Assembly (NCBI RefSeq): GCF_001641125.1
Contig: NZ_LWLP01000001.1
Coordinates: 2,342,715 to 2,406,714, forward strand
Source: Arthrobacter sp. OY3WO11
Lineage (GTDB): Bacteria > Actinomycetota > Actinomycetes > Actinomycetales > Micrococcaceae
Direction of reading: 5' to 3'
DNA length: 64,000 nt
Shown piece after piece: positions 46,418 through 55,506 of the stretch. The notes under the pieces are model-generated. The model was not told the origin of the DNA, made no database searches, and saw only the letters and a program-made list of their open reading frames with translations. Both the position numbers and the translations under genes were made by a program. Position 1 is the first letter of the stretch. Each line of letters begins with the position of its first letter.

Positions 46418-47509
46418 CTAAGCCCGGTACTCGGTTACCACAATCGAAGACCTCAAAACTCCTCCGAACTTCCGGGCTCCGGAGTCTCCGTTGAGCGTGA
46501 CAGTCGATCCGGCACCATTACCGGCCCTAAAGCGGAAGGTTATAGGCGATGTAGTGCCCGCCGTCATGGTATGCGTCAGAACCACCGGTACCATTGCATT
46601 TGCAGCGACAGCGGCTGAAGAAGTTGCACAGATAGCGTTTGTGATTGCGTCTTGGAACAGGCCAGCATTGATGTTAGCGACAGTTGCTGTGGCCATGAAT
46701 GTAGCCACCTGAATTACCAGTTTGTTTGCAGCCGATTTCGGCGTGATCGACACTGTCAGAAACTCAGTTCCTTCAGTGATCTGTGGAATGGTGTCGTCAT
46801 TCGGAACCGCCGTTGCCCCAGAGGCCACGGCAACGGTACTGGAGTCCACAACCTGTACGGGTATGCCGTTAGCGAGCATCGTGGCACTGACGCTCTTAGA
46901 GTCCGTGGTCGTAACCATCGTGCCGTCCGCCTGGTTCGGGACGAGATGGCCGACCGTGTTGCTGGAACCGCCCCACAAATATGGCATATTCAGAGCGGCT
47001 GGCGTACGGGCGTCCGTGATGTTGGCTGTGACGATGGTGGTGGTAGCAGCTGCTATAGAGATGTCCGCCAGGACGATGTAGGGGTTACTGGCCCCGATGG
47101 CGGTCTGGATGGTGCCTGCCGTGGGCACAACTGGGGAAGCAGCGGCGGTCCCGGCCACGACCATAAGCTTGAAGGCGTTCTGGTTGTTGGTCGTCGCGCT
47201 GGTGATGAGGGCGATGTCGATATAAGCGACAAGGCGATCCTTACGCGGCAGGGTGGCATGGGCGGCGGTGACAGTGACGTTCTCGACCGCATCCATCCAG
47301 CCGATATAGGCGACGTTCGCAGAAGTCGGAATTAGCGCGGCTGCAAAGCTCAGCGTGGAATCCAGGTTCACGTCGACGCTCATGTTCGCGCCGGCCGACC
47401 GCTGGCTGGCGTTTAGGCCTTTGATGTATCCGGTGCGGAAGAAAGCGCGCCAGGGTTTACCGTGACCCTCCTCGTTGACCTTTCCTCCGTTGATGGCATA
47501 TCGGCCCAT
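46418..47509 (-). CDS. tail-tip or receptor-binding-type protein
   Basis: A 363-aa Ala-, Thr- and Val-rich protein with many short repeats of beta type. The start (RYAINGGKVNEEGHGKPWRA) resembles baseplate/tail-fibre proteins; the long middle part has no helix-rich regions. Its place after the Gp37-like gene and before the holin is where siphoviruses of actinobacteria keep receptor-binding proteins. The call rests mainly on position and composition. It ends five bases before the holin-like gene. Confidence 0.6.
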   Translation of the reverse strand: MGRYAINGGKVNEEGHGKPWRAFFRTGYIKGLNASQRSAGANMSVDVNLDSTLSFAAALIPTSANVAYIGWMDAVENVTVTAAHATLPRKDRLVAYIDIALITSATTNNQNAFKLMVVAGTAAASPVVPTAGTIQTAIGASNPYIVLADISIAAATTTIVTANITDARTPAALNMPYLWGGSSNTVGHLVPNQADGTMVTTTDSKSVSATMLANGIPVQVVDSSTVAVASGATAVPNDDTIPQITEGTEFLTVSITPKSAANKLVIQVATFMATATVANINAGLFQDAITNAICATSSAAVAANAMVPVVLTHTMTAGTTSPITFRFRAGNGAGSTVTLNGDSGARKFGGVLRSSIVVTEYRA

Positions 47510-47761
47510 TTACGCTTTATCCTGTTTATTACTCTTATCTTTTAGTGTAAGTGTCCGGCCGGTTTTGTCCAACACTATATCTTTAGGATTCGCGGCTCGC
47601 ATGGCTTTCCAACTGGCGGGTGACATATCTAGCTTAGTTTCAGATACCGCCCCATCAATTTGAACACTTACGCCGACTTGCTCTTCCACTAAAAGAATCT
47701 GTCCATCAGCTAGTTCAACCGCCTTCCGGACAATCTGCTCCGGGAAAGGAAAATCGTTCAT
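47510..47761 (-). CDS. small tail-region protein (83 aa)
   Basis: An 83-aa protein from ATG 47761 (NDFPFPEQIVRKAVELADGQ). The start overlaps the stop of the upstream gene (TGATG) and has AAGGAGG before it. It ends with a Lys-rich tail (TLKDKSNKQDKA). It is directly followed by the 363-aa gene. Function unknown; tail-tip chaperone is possible from size and place. Confidence 0.6.
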   Translation of the reverse strand: MNDFPFPEQIVRKAVELADGQILLVEEQVGVSVQIDGAVSETKLDMSPASWKAMRAANPKDIVLDKTGRTLTLKDKSNKQDKA

Positions 47762-48234
47762 CAAACACCTCCTTGCAAGTAATAGGCCTTGGCGTACAGG
47801 TAGACGGTGTGATTGATGGTGTCTGCGTTTTCCACGGTGTATTTGAAAACCTGTAGGCCGGAGCTGTCGTTGCCATCGGCCCAGTCAGCAATCAGATTGA
47901 AGCGCATCTTCTTGCCGCCACTCGCGGTCAGGCTCGAACCGTTGGGGAAGAGATGGGCGCTACTCCCGTCGGTGTCGACGTACATGGAGACCTTGAAGTC
48001 CAGCAGCTGCAGACGGCCCAGTGCGGAGGTCACGTTGAAGGCTCCGCTGTATAGGTTGGCGATACCAGGCGTCACGAGCACCCCGCCCGTTGTCACCAGA
48101 TTGGAACTGACGACGATGAGGCTGTCCGCGCCGATGGGCTGGGCCTGCTTGAGGGCGGCCACTTCCCGGCGGAGTGAAGCCACCTCGCGGATGAGGCGGT
48201 CTTCCATGGATTCAGTTGTGCGGTTGATACTCAT
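47761..48234 (-). CDS. small tail-tip protein with coiled-coil N-terminus
   Basis: A 157-aa protein. Residues 8-32 form a coiled coil (MEDRLIREVASLRREVAALK). The rest is beta-rich (SGAFNVTSALGRLQLLDFKV). This shape suits a trimeric tail fibre or baseplate spike. It lies two bases after the Gp37-like gene. Confidence 0.6.
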   Translation of the reverse strand: MSINRTTESMEDRLIREVASLRREVAALKQAQPIGADSLIVVSSNLVTTGGVLVTPGIANLYSGAFNVTSALGRLQLLDFKVSMYVDTDGSSAHLFPNGSSLTASGGKKMRFNLIADWADGNDSSGLQVFKYTVENADTINHTVYLYAKAYYLQGGV

Positions 48235-48236
48235 GA

Positions 48237-49319
48237 TTATTGGCTCAGGCTTAGTTTGACGCTCTCGTTATCGTTCTCGTCGATGGCAAGTTCGATCTTC
48301 TCGATACGGAAGTAGCCGTTGACGTGAGACAGAATCTCGTGGGCGCTAAGGTCGACTCTGATGTAATCGCCGATGCCGTAGTCCGTGATAAATGGAGCCA
48401 CGTTGCCGTCGACCTCGATGGCCGGTATCTCGAAGGGCCAGGCCCAGGTATCGGCGTAGGCGATGGCGTGTTCGAGCAGGGTGTCTTCCTCGGAGATTGA
48501 GCTGTCAGTGATGATCTTCTCCCAGGCTTTGTAGTTTCCCAGAGAGTCCGAACGGATGTACGTCGCCTTGACTGCGGCATCACCACTGCCGGCCCCGTAG
48601 TAGGAAACGGCATTGGCGAGATTCTGGGCGTCCAAAGGGCTCGACAGGCGCTTGATGTTGCCGGGGTAGGTGAAGACGATGTCGTCGCGGCGGGAGCCCA
48701 TAGTCTCGTAGGTGTTGAAGACCTTGTCGGCGGTGAACTCAAAGTCGAACGTGCCGCTTTCCAGCTTGGTGAGATTTTGGATGGCCTCTTTGACGACCAC
48801 CTGTGGTGAGTAATTTCGGATACGGGATACACTCAGCGCCGGTAGAGAACCGATGGTGACACCGAAGTCATACGGACCGCCTACACCCCAGCCATGGTTC
48901 TGGACAAAGGTGATGAGGTCAGCCGCAATCTGGTTGCCGTAGCCGGTGAACTCCTCCTCGTTGAGCGCACCCATCAGTACGTGCCGATGAGCAAACAGAT
49001 TCAGGAAGCCTTGCGCCCGTACTTCTACGTCCTGCTCCGTCGGAGATAAGCGCACTTCCCGCAGCATGACGATACCGCCGCAAAGATAGGTGCTCCCCCT
49101 CCGCACCCGCACTTCCGTCCAGCCTGGTTGAAGTAGGGATTGAGGCGTGGTGTTCATAAGCCGGGCGTAGCGCTCCAGCTCGGCAAGGTCTATCTGCCAG
49201 ATGATGTCTTCGGCTTCATTGCGCTGCAGCGTGAGGCGGCGATTCTTGGCCCGTCCAGCGAAGTCAGCTATCAGTTCGCCATCAGGCGTCCAGAGTTCGA
49301 AGTGGTACTTACTCGCCAT
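48237..49319 (-). CDS. Gp37-like siphovirus tail protein (baseplate hub type)
   Basis: A 360-aa protein of the ReqiPepy6 Gp37-like family found in actinobacterial siphoviruses. Seen features: KYHFELWTPDGELIADFAGR at the start, EAEDIIWQIDLAELERYARL, and VEVRAQGFLNLFAHRHVLMG near 120. It probably forms the baseplate hub that links the tail tube to the receptor-binding part. ATG 49319 overlaps the upstream stop (TAATG); a longer frame from 49427 is not supported. Confidence 0.8.
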   Translation of the reverse strand: MASKYHFELWTPDGELIADFAGRAKNRRLTLQRNEAEDIIWQIDLAELERYARLMNTTPQSLLQPGWTEVRVRRGSTYLCGGIVMLREVRLSPTEQDVEVRAQGFLNLFAHRHVLMGALNEEEFTGYGNQIAADLITFVQNHGWGVGGPYDFGVTIGSLPALSVSRIRNYSPQVVVKEAIQNLTKLESGTFDFEFTADKVFNTYETMGSRRDDIVFTYPGNIKRLSSPLDAQNLANAVSYYGAGSGDAAVKATYIRSDSLGNYKAWEKIITDSSISEEDTLLEHAIAYADTWAWPFEIPAIEVDGNVAPFITDYGIGDYIRVDLSAHEILSHVNGYFRIEKIELAIDENDNESVKLSLSQ

Positions 49320-50176
49320 TACAGCCCGATATAGGCGGGCCGTGCCGCCACCTCCAAGGTGCCCGTGTCCGAAGTCGAGGAGGAGGAAAAGCTGAAGGTC
49401 GTGATGCCGGAGGGCAGACTGAACCATTCGGAGTCGACCGACTTGGCGTTCAGCACGCTCATGCCGTTGTACAGGACAGTCTTATCCGCCATGTCGATGA
49501 CGATTACGTCCGACGCGCTGGTAGCGGAGAGAGTCAGCTGGAAGGTCTTTCCGATTTCGATGGCGTAGATGGTCGGGTTCGTGACCACGCCGCGGATGGT
49601 GAGAACGGGCCAGGAGTCGGCGTTGCCGTAGTTGTTGACGCTGGCCGTGCCGCCAGTGCTGGAGTCGTAGATAGCCGGGTAGGTGATGGGATAAGTGACG
49701 CCGCCAGGAACCCGGATGCCGAACTGTCCGCTGGTTAGGCTCTCGATGCCGTAGAGCAAGGGGTCCGGGACAACCATGACGATCAGGAAGCGGCCGAAAC
49801 CAATGTTGTCCGTGGTCTGTTTGAAGCTCTTGATGTAGGCGTCCAAGGTGAACTGAGCCCCGGATAAGGCCGTGAAGGTGACCGTTGCCGGTTCGGGATA
49901 GCCGGTACTGGAATCCCGTCTTACTCGACAAGCCGATGCCAGATTGCGCCGGGCCTGCTCATAGGTCACGGCGTCGGCTCCGCTCACAATGCCAGACAGT
50001 GAGATGGTGCGATTACCGTAGTAGGCCGCGCTGACGCGCCCGCCGTCTTCGCCCGGCTTCTCGTAAGCGTTCAGTCGCACGTCCGGAGCATCGAAACCTT
50101 CGATTTGTTGCAGCGTGTAGCTGGTGACACCGGAGCCGAGTATTTGGAGCGAGTCGATAGTGAGGGAGCTCAGCAT
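49319..50176 (-). CDS. distal tail (Dit-like) protein
   Basis: A protein of about 285 aa from ATG 50176, coupled to the tape measure stop (TAATG). It carries the Dit/phage tail family layout: an N-terminal ring-forming domain (LSSLTIDSLQILGSGVTSYT) and a C-terminal beta domain after VPDPLLYGIESLTSG. Dit forms the ring between tail tube and tip. Gene order (tape measure, Dit, hub) supports this. Confidence 0.82.
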   Translation of the reverse strand: MLSSLTIDSLQILGSGVTSYTLQQIEGFDAPDVRLNAYEKPGEDGGRVSAAYYGNRTISLSGIVSGADAVTYEQARRNLASACRVRRDSSTGYPEPATVTFTALSGAQFTLDAYIKSFKQTTDNIGFGRFLIVMVVPDPLLYGIESLTSGQFGIRVPGGVTYPITYPAIYDSSTGGTASVNNYGNADSWPVLTIRGVVTNPTIYAIEIGKTFQLTLSATSASDVIVIDMADKTVLYNGMSVLNAKSVDSEWFSLPSGITTFSFSSSSTSDTGTLEVAARPAYIGL

Positions 50177-51660
50177 TAGGAGACCCCCGCCAAGCGCCAC
50201 CCCAGCTCCCGGTTGGCTGCGTCAAAGTCAAAGGGCGAGTAAATGTTGTTCGTCTGGTGGATGGTCACGCCACCGCCACCCACCATGCCGCGGCTCTCTT
50301 CGTTGGTATAGACGTTGGCCCCTTTGGGCAAGCTGACCAGCTCCGGGCCGCGCTCGCCGACGACGGCCAGACCGCCGGAGAAGTTACGGACGCCCGTGGC
50401 GAAGCCAGGTATCTTGAGCGCTTTACCGGCACTGCTTATCCCGGACTGAACATTCTTGAGTCCGCCAAAGGCGTTCATCACCTGATTTATGAGTCCAAGG
50501 ATCGTGTTTAGCGGGCCGGCGAACGGTCCCAATAGGAGCATCCCTATTTGAGCCCAGTTGGACCGGATGAAGTTCGGAACCGAAGCAATGGCTCCCTTTA
50601 CCCGGTCCATGTTGAGTGCGACTGCCACGGCCAAGCCGATAACGGCAGCTATGGCAATTCCTACTGCTGCGGCGGTGGCGGCGGCAGCTGTACCGAAGGC
50701 GATGATGACCACGCCGACAATGGCGGCTACGGAGCCCAGTATGGCGATCATAGCCAGGAAGACACCACCTGCTATCAGGATGGTCCCCGTCAGTCGCTGA
50801 TTCTCCTGCACCCATTTGGCTAGCGAAACAATTATCGGAGTGACGGCCTGTAGTAGCGGCAGGAGGGCAGTCTGCAGAGCTGTGCCGATTTGCTGCTTGA
50901 GCACCTCCGTCTGGGCCGCTGCTTGAGCCTGTGAACCAGCAAACTGCTTGGTCAGCCGGTCGGCATCACCGAGCTGGGCAGTAGTTTCTTTTACGATGCC
51001 GCCGAAAATGGCTTGTCGCACACCAGCGTCCGAGCTGGCCTTCATCAAGTCCTGGGCGGAGTACCCGGCCTCTTCCAGCATCATGCTGAGGTTCTTCGTG
51101 ACGCCGGCGTTGTCGACCAGAATCGAGTTGCCGTTCTTGATACCTTCAGTGGCGCTTGCAACAGCCTGGCCGAAGCCCAGAGCTGCCTGCCGATTGAAGG
51201 CAGCTGAATCCTTGAAGCGTTCCATTAGAGTGATGGCTTCCGGGAGGTTGAAGCCGGCCGCCAGAAGGTTCTTCAGACCGGTGGCAGATTCAGCGACGGT
51301 CATCAAGCCGTCTTTGGCTAAGTTCTGAGCTGCCCGTTTAGCGGCGTCAGCATCGTGACCGAAGGCCCTGGCTACCGAGGAAAGACCGGTCAGGCCACTC
51401 TGCAGGCGGTTGGCAGAATCAATGGACTGGCCCATGAATCCAGCCAGTTGATGCACAGCAGCACCGGCACCAGCAGCGACGGCGGCGAGGGGCAACACAT
51501 TGTTCTTGAAGCCTTCGATGGCAGTGGAAGACCTACGACTTTGAGAACTGACACCATCAAACTCAGAGCCGGTTCGATTCAGCTCGCCTCTCACCTTGTT
51601 TAGCGTGGCGGAAGCTTCGTCAATCGCTCGAACGACTATTTGTAATTCATTGGCCGCCAC
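50176..51660 (-). CDS. tail tape measure protein
   Basis: A 494-aa tape measure protein. It starts with a helical stretch (AANELQIVVRAIDEASATLN) and has hydrophobic segments at about 255-335. The final part is Gly-rich (RGMVGGGGVTIHQTNN). It sets tail length; at roughly 1.5 angstrom per residue the tail would be only about 75 nm, so this is a short-tailed siphovirus. The GTG start at 51660 lies inside the frameshifted chaperone reading frame. Confidence 0.88.
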   Translation of the reverse strand: MAANELQIVVRAIDEASATLNKVRGELNRTGSEFDGVSSQSRRSSTAIEGFKNNVLPLAAVAAGAGAAVHQLAGFMGQSIDSANRLQSGLTGLSSVARAFGHDADAAKRAAQNLAKDGLMTVAESATGLKNLLAAGFNLPEAITLMERFKDSAAFNRQAALGFGQAVASATEGIKNGNSILVDNAGVTKNLSMMLEEAGYSAQDLMKASSDAGVRQAIFGGIVKETTAQLGDADRLTKQFAGSQAQAAAQTEVLKQQIGTALQTALLPLLQAVTPIIVSLAKWVQENQRLTGTILIAGGVFLAMIAILGSVAAIVGVVIIAFGTAAAATAAAVGIAIAAVIGLAVAVALNMDRVKGAIASVPNFIRSNWAQIGMLLLGPFAGPLNTILGLINQVMNAFGGLKNVQSGISSAGKALKIPGFATGVRNFSGGLAVVGERGPELVSLPKGANVYTNEESRGMVGGGGVTIHQTNNIYSPFDFDAANRELGWRLAGVS

Positions 51661-52215
51661 GCATGGTGTTCCTGCTTAATTCTCGCTGCTGTTCAAGCTC
51701 TTGATGCTTTTGAACTTTAGCTTCTGCACTAATCTTAACCGCTATAACATCCAAAAACCATTGGGGCTGCTCGTAGTATTCCCACAGTGTCCATCCATAT
51801 TCCTTGCACACCAGGGCAGCGAAAAAGGCTGGATGCAGTTCTCCCGCGTGACCCTTCAGCAGTGATTTGTAATCGCTCTCTAGTTTGTGGAGGTCTTTAC
51901 CGGTAAAGGGTTTTGGATCTTATCGACCTCCGCCTTGATGAAGTCGTAGTCAGCTTCGGGCATATCGAGAATCGCGTCAAGCACGCCCTCAGACTTGCCA
52001 TCGACGGACAGGACAATCAATTCCAGCGCCTTGTTCGTGGCCGCCAGGGCGGCGGTGCCGTCGAACTTAGTGGCCTGCTCGACCGACACTTCGGTAACGG
52101 AGGACAGCATGACGGACTGGACGGCCTGCTTGATGCGGCCGGTGATGTAGCCGCGCAGCACGACCTTCTTGTGCAGAACAGGCGTTTCAACTTCGATGGA
52201 TTCTTGGAGTTCCAT
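51647..52215 (-). CDS. tail assembly chaperone, long form made by -1 frameshift
   Basis: Two overlapping frames. The short form (111 aa, 52215-51880) starts ELQESIEVETPVLHKKVVLR and stops at TAG. A second frame continues from the slip site to TGA at 51649-51647 and encodes a conserved end, LHPAFFAALVCKEYGWTLWE, then YYEQPQWFLDVI. Slipping at CCCTTTA gives a 189-aa fusion (104 residues plus 85). This is the G/G-T pattern of siphovirus chaperones, which coat the tape measure during tail assembly. The fusion end overlaps the tape measure start by 14 bases. Confidence 0.88.
51904..51910 (-). promoter_or_regulatory. -1 ribosomal frameshift site (C CCU UUA)
   Basis: The minus-strand heptamer CCCTTTA (51910-51904) is a canonical X XXY YYZ slippery site, correctly phased in the chaperone frame (AAC CCT TTA). 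The -1 frame has a stop just upstream (TAA in GAT AAG), so entry must happen at or after this point. Confidence 0.88.
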
Positions 52216-53201
52216 TAGTAGCTGGCTACCGCGTTAGTCAGAACCGCGTTCCACGAATAGCCGTCAGTCAGGCTGAAGAGGGCTTGGAAGCCGACGGTCT
52301 GCTCAACGATGTTGGCCAAGTCTTGGTCCGTACCCCAGTCGCTGAAGTTCACCTTCGGGAAAGTGAAGACCAGCTTCGGATTGGCAGCGGTGCCGATGGT
52401 CACGTCGCTATTCAAGAGCGTGATGCTCATAGCCTGGTTGGTGTTGGCGAAGAAAGCGTCGTGGTGAGTAGCTGCGTCAAACAGGGCAGTGAAGTCGCCG
52501 TCAATCACCAGCTCCTTGCTGTGGATTTTGCTCGGATCGTTGGAGCCCAGGCCGTACCAGCCTTCGGCGTTCTTGCTGACTTTGAACTTCACGTCCTTCA
52601 AGACGATGGGTGTGGCACCGGCCAGGCCGGCGACAGTCGAGGCCAGCTTCACGGAGATGTGTTTGGCCTTGAACTCGTTTTCAGCCACGTAGGCGACGGT
52701 GTTGCCAGCGGAAGTCGTGGGCTTCTTCGACAGGAACTCAGCGGCCCAAGTCGCCCACTGTCCAACGGCGGCTTCTAGTTCGAAGCTGTCCATCACACCG
52801 TAGGCGTAGCGCTCGTCTCGTAGGGCGTCCTTCAGGGCGAGCGTCATCGTCAGCTGCTCGGAAACTTGAGCCTGACTATAGGTGTGGTCCTTGATGGTGG
52901 CGTCAGAATCGGCATTGTCCGTGGTGACAGGAGCAGCGCCGAAGGCGGAGGCCAGGATGAGGCCGATGGACTTGTCGCAGACCTTGCCCTTAATCATCCC
53001 CTGCCCGTAGTCGCGCATAATCTCGGCGGAGTTGTACTTGTCCAGCACGTTGAGGGCCGATTCGTTCATCTCCTTGTCAGACTTCTGCTTGAAGTCTGCT
53101 TCTAACTGCTTCAGCCAGTAGGTAGGAGCAACAGCGGTGCCGGCAGTGCTTTCCTTTCCGATGCCGTAGGCAACCTTTCGACCAATATGACTGTTACTCA
53201 T
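52215..53201 (-). CDS. major tail tube protein
   Basis: A 328-aa major tail protein. The start SNSHIGRKVAYGIGKESTAG followed by TAVAPTYWLKQLEADFKQ is the pattern of phage tail tube proteins. The C-terminal third contains a beta-rich part (LLNSDVTIGTAANPKLVFTF). Its stop overlaps the chaperone start (TAATG). Its position before the chaperone and tape measure is standard. Confidence 0.85.
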   Translation of the reverse strand: MSNSHIGRKVAYGIGKESTAGTAVAPTYWLKQLEADFKQKSDKEMNESALNVLDKYNSAEIMRDYGQGMIKGKVCDKSIGLILASAFGAAPVTTDNADSDATIKDHTYSQAQVSEQLTMTLALKDALRDERYAYGVMDSFELEAAVGQWATWAAEFLSKKPTTSAGNTVAYVAENEFKAKHISVKLASTVAGLAGATPIVLKDVKFKVSKNAEGWYGLGSNDPSKIHSKELVIDGDFTALFDAATHHDAFFANTNQAMSITLLNSDVTIGTAANPKLVFTFPKVNFSDWGTDQDLANIVEQTVGFQALFSLTDGYSWNAVLTNAVASY

Positions 53202-53367
53202 TCACCTGCTCTCCCTTGTTTATGATGCCTAATTCAGCGGCCCGTTTCTTCTTAGCTTGTTCCACGGCTTCTTCAATACTGCCGGCTTCAGTCGGATACG
53301 GCCGGTTTTCCAGCATTACCGTAAAGGGCTGGAGTAATCCGTTGCGCTGTAATTTCCGTTGGGCCAT
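53194..53367 (-). CDS. small tail-region protein (57 aa)
   Basis: A 57-aa frame from ATG 53367 (AQRKLQRNGLLQPFTVMLEN, then RPYPTEAGSIEEAVEQAKKK). The end overlaps the tail tube start by eight bases. Basic and helical, no membrane part. Function unknown. Confidence 0.6.
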   Translation of the reverse strand: MAQRKLQRNGLLQPFTVMLENRPYPTEAGSIEEAVEQAKKKRAAELGIINKGEQVNE

Positions 53368-53406
53368 CTATTAGTAATCCTTTTGCTTAGTATCGTAATT
53401 AATTTA

Positions 53407-53838
53407 TTACCTAACGTCTACGTCTTTCACTGCGGCTAATCGGATTTCCGTCGCCAGTACCAATCCTTGGCCGGCTTCTTGCAGCGTCCATTCCATCGGA
53501 ACGGCCTTGAGGAAGTCACAGCTGGCGTTCAAGTCCTCAGACTGGTCGAAAGCATCAAGCACGGCATCAACCAAGTCGCGCATCACGTCAAAGGCCGCGC
53601 CCCAGTTGTTCTGGTCGACGTTGTAGTACAGCTCCACCATGAAGCCATAGGCCCGCTGGTTCTGAGTGGAGGTGAAGACGGTACTCTCTACCGCCGTCGG
53701 CACCACAGAAGCCGCAGGATAGCCCTCAAACTCATTAGTCGGGTACTCGACCACATGCTCGAAGGCATCGCTTCCAGAGGCCTGTACGCCTTCCAGGACG
53801 GTTTTTATCTCATTGCTGATGGTGCTTAGATTGCTCAC
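53407..53838 (-). CDS. tail completion/terminator-like protein
   Basis: A 143-aa protein starting SNLSTISNEIKTVLEGVQAS, with a beta-rich centre. Size and place (after the gp10-like gene, before the tail tube) match the tail terminator of siphoviruses. The call is from synteny and size; no motif is decisive. Confidence 0.6.
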   Translation of the reverse strand: MSNLSTISNEIKTVLEGVQASGSDAFEHVVEYPTNEFEGYPAASVVPTAVESTVFTSTQNQRAYGFMVELYYNVDQNNWGAAFDVMRDLVDAVLDAFDQSEDLNASCDFLKAVPMEWTLQEAGQGLVLATEIRLAAVKDVDVR

Positions 53839-54291
53839 CTACTTTCCTCCGATGATGTTTTTGATTGCTTGGTCGAAGGCGTCGTTTATGCCGGCACGGG
53901 AACTATTGGCCGCCCGGTCCATGAACTGATTGGGGCGCTGCCCTCTGCTGCTGCGGGCGAAGACTGCCCCGCCTCTCCCCCTCCAGGCCATCACCCGCCC
54001 CGGGCGAATCATGGCGCGTTTGGGGCCATAAAGCCCGGTGCCTTCATGCACGTAGAGGGCGTACTTCACGCCTGGCCGGATTACCACTGCATTAGCGAGA
54101 CGGGTTATGCCGATAGAGCTGCGGAGCTGTCCCTTGTCTATCGGCGCTTCCTGCCGGGCGTTGCGCTGAATCAGGATGGCGGAGTATTCCAAGGCCTTGG
54201 CGACCTGGGCGCGAGTGCGCTGGGGAGCCTTTGCGAACAACGCTTCAAGCTCGGAGAAACCCTTGACTTCAATCTCTATGGTGCGGGCCAT
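53839..54291 (-). CDS. HK97 gp10-like neck/tail component
   Basis: A 150-aa protein of the HK97 gp10 type. It has an N-terminal helix (IEVKGFSELEALFAKAPQRT), then VAKALEYSAILIQRNARQEA and the strand pair PIDKGQLRSSIGITR and VIRPGVKYALYVHEGTG. The last motif (Y..YVHEGTG) is typical. It joins the head completion and tail parts. It ends directly before the terminator-like gene. Confidence 0.8.
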   Translation of the reverse strand: MARTIEIEVKGFSELEALFAKAPQRTRAQVAKALEYSAILIQRNARQEAPIDKGQLRSSIGITRLANAVVIRPGVKYALYVHEGTGLYGPKRAMIRPGRVMAWRGRGGAVFARSSRGQRPNQFMDRAANSSRAGINDAFDQAIKNIIGGK

Positions 54292-54293
54292 GC

Positions 54294-54611
54294 CTAGACC
54301 CTCTTGTCGTCAGCCAACGTGAGCTTCAGATGAGGGAAGTTGCCCACCAGGTTCTTGCGGACGGCTTTGACGAAGTAGATGATGCTGTCGCCGTCGGTCA
54401 GCCGGTCCCCCTCGCGCACGTCAGCGGTGGAATCCACAAAGCAGCGGTAAGTCTTGGCATAGGCACTGCCGGCCTGCTCGCCAGGCACGTCTTCGAGCGG
54501 CCGGATGAAGCAAGGAATGGCTGACCCGACAGTCTGATACGTCTTCTTGATGCCGGTCGTGGCCTTTGGCCGTGACACGGTGACGCTCTGGGTGAGCAAA
54601 GGCGTGAACAC
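54294..54611 (-). CDS. head closure (stopper) protein
   Basis: A 105-aa protein, mainly beta, starting FTPLLTQSVTVSRPKATTG. Size and place between the connector and gp10-like genes match the head-closure (gp16/FII-like) family. It overlaps the upstream connector gene by one base. Confidence 0.72.
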   Translation of the reverse strand: MFTPLLTQSVTVSRPKATTGIKKTYQTVGSAIPCFIRPLEDVPGEQAGSAYAKTYRCFVDSTADVREGDRLTDGDSIIYFVKAVRKNLVGNFPHLKLTLADDKRV

Positions 54612-55138
54612 TAGACGTTCCTCACCCGGTAAGCGGCTAACACCCCCAAGTCATCTGGTGCGATTTCTTGGATGCGGTGCTCGATGGAGTAGTCGTCCAG
54701 TGATTCCTTGGACACGGTGTTGTCCCGGAACAGCTGCGTAGCCAACCGGACGGCGACCATTTCGATGTCTTTGGGTACGCCGTTGCTGTCGTACTTGTAG
54801 GTGACTTTGACGAAGGTGTAATTCAACGGCACTATCAGGCGGCCACTGGCTGTCCACTCGTAATCGTCTGCGCCCAGGACTTCCCAGTCGTCGGATCGCA
54901 CGTCGCGCACTTCGACGGAGGTGATTTCAGTGATGCCGGTATGTTTCAGCCAAAGCCGTGAGCCCTGGCCCTCGTGCAGCTCATCAGTGACTGTCTGGGC
55001 TCCGGTAGCGAAGTGGCGGCCGGTGTAGGTGTCAATCCAGGCACTCGCCCGCGCCAGCAGGTCAGTCAGGTAAGTATCCTGAGCTGAATCAGTGATGCTG
55101 AGGGCGCTCTTTAGTTGGTCGGTGGTTGCATATGACAT
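54611..55138 (-). CDS. head-tail connector (adaptor) protein
   Basis: A 175-aa protein of the gp6/gp15 adaptor family. It has helices DQLKSALSITDSAQDTYLTD and LLARASAWIDTYTGRHF, then a beta middle and a final helical region. It makes the ring below the portal. It follows the capsid gene and the 95-aa gene. Confidence 0.8.
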   Translation of the reverse strand: MSYATTDQLKSALSITDSAQDTYLTDLLARASAWIDTYTGRHFATGAQTVTDELHEGQGSRLWLKHTGITEITSVEVRDVRSDDWEVLGADDYEWTASGRLIVPLNYTFVKVTYKYDSNGVPKDIEMVAVRLATQLFRDNTVSKESLDDYSIEHRIQEIAPDDLGVLAAYRVRNV

Positions 55139-55160
55139 TTGGTTCTTGGTTCCTCACCGC

Positions 55161-55180
55161 TGCCCTCGCTATGAAGGGCA
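55161..55180. other. hairpin between connector and 95-aa gene
   Basis: TGCCCT and AGGGCA, 8 bases apart, with GTTCTT/AAGAAC arms further out. No T-run. It could alter mRNA stability between the capsid and connector genes. Confidence 0.35.
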
Positions 55181-55192
55181 GGGCGCGAAGAA

Positions 55193-55480
55193 CTAAGCGT
55201 TCTTTTCGGCGGGCTTCAGTCCTTCGCCTTTGACGGCTTCGACTTTGGCATCTTCGGTCTTGCCGCGCTGGGCTACGAGAGCAGCAGCGTGGTCTTTGTT
55301 CTTCTCGTCGAACTTCTCGACGCGGACTTCGAGGGTCTTGCCCTCGGCGTCCTTGCGATTCTTGTCCAACAGAGCGGCGGCCACATACTTTGGAACGGTG
55401 AACACGTCGCCCTTGAAGTAGGGAGTGACGGTGTCGGTCGCGATCAAAGTAACGGGCGTTTGGTCTTTCTTATCTGCCAT
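55193..55480 (-). CDS. small head protein of unknown function (95 aa)
   Basis: A 95-aa, charged protein (ADKKDQTPVTLIATDTVTPY, then FKGDVFTVPKYVAAALLDKN). It has an SH3-like front part and a Lys/Glu-rich end. Place next to the capsid gene suggests a head accessory. Not recognised as a family. Confidence 0.6.
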   Translation of the reverse strand: MADKKDQTPVTLIATDTVTPYFKGDVFTVPKYVAAALLDKNRKDAEGKTLEVRVEKFDEKNKDHAAALVAQRGKTEDAKVEAVKGEGLKPAEKNA

Positions 55481-55506
55481 GGGTAGATATCCTCAGATTA
55501 GTTTTC

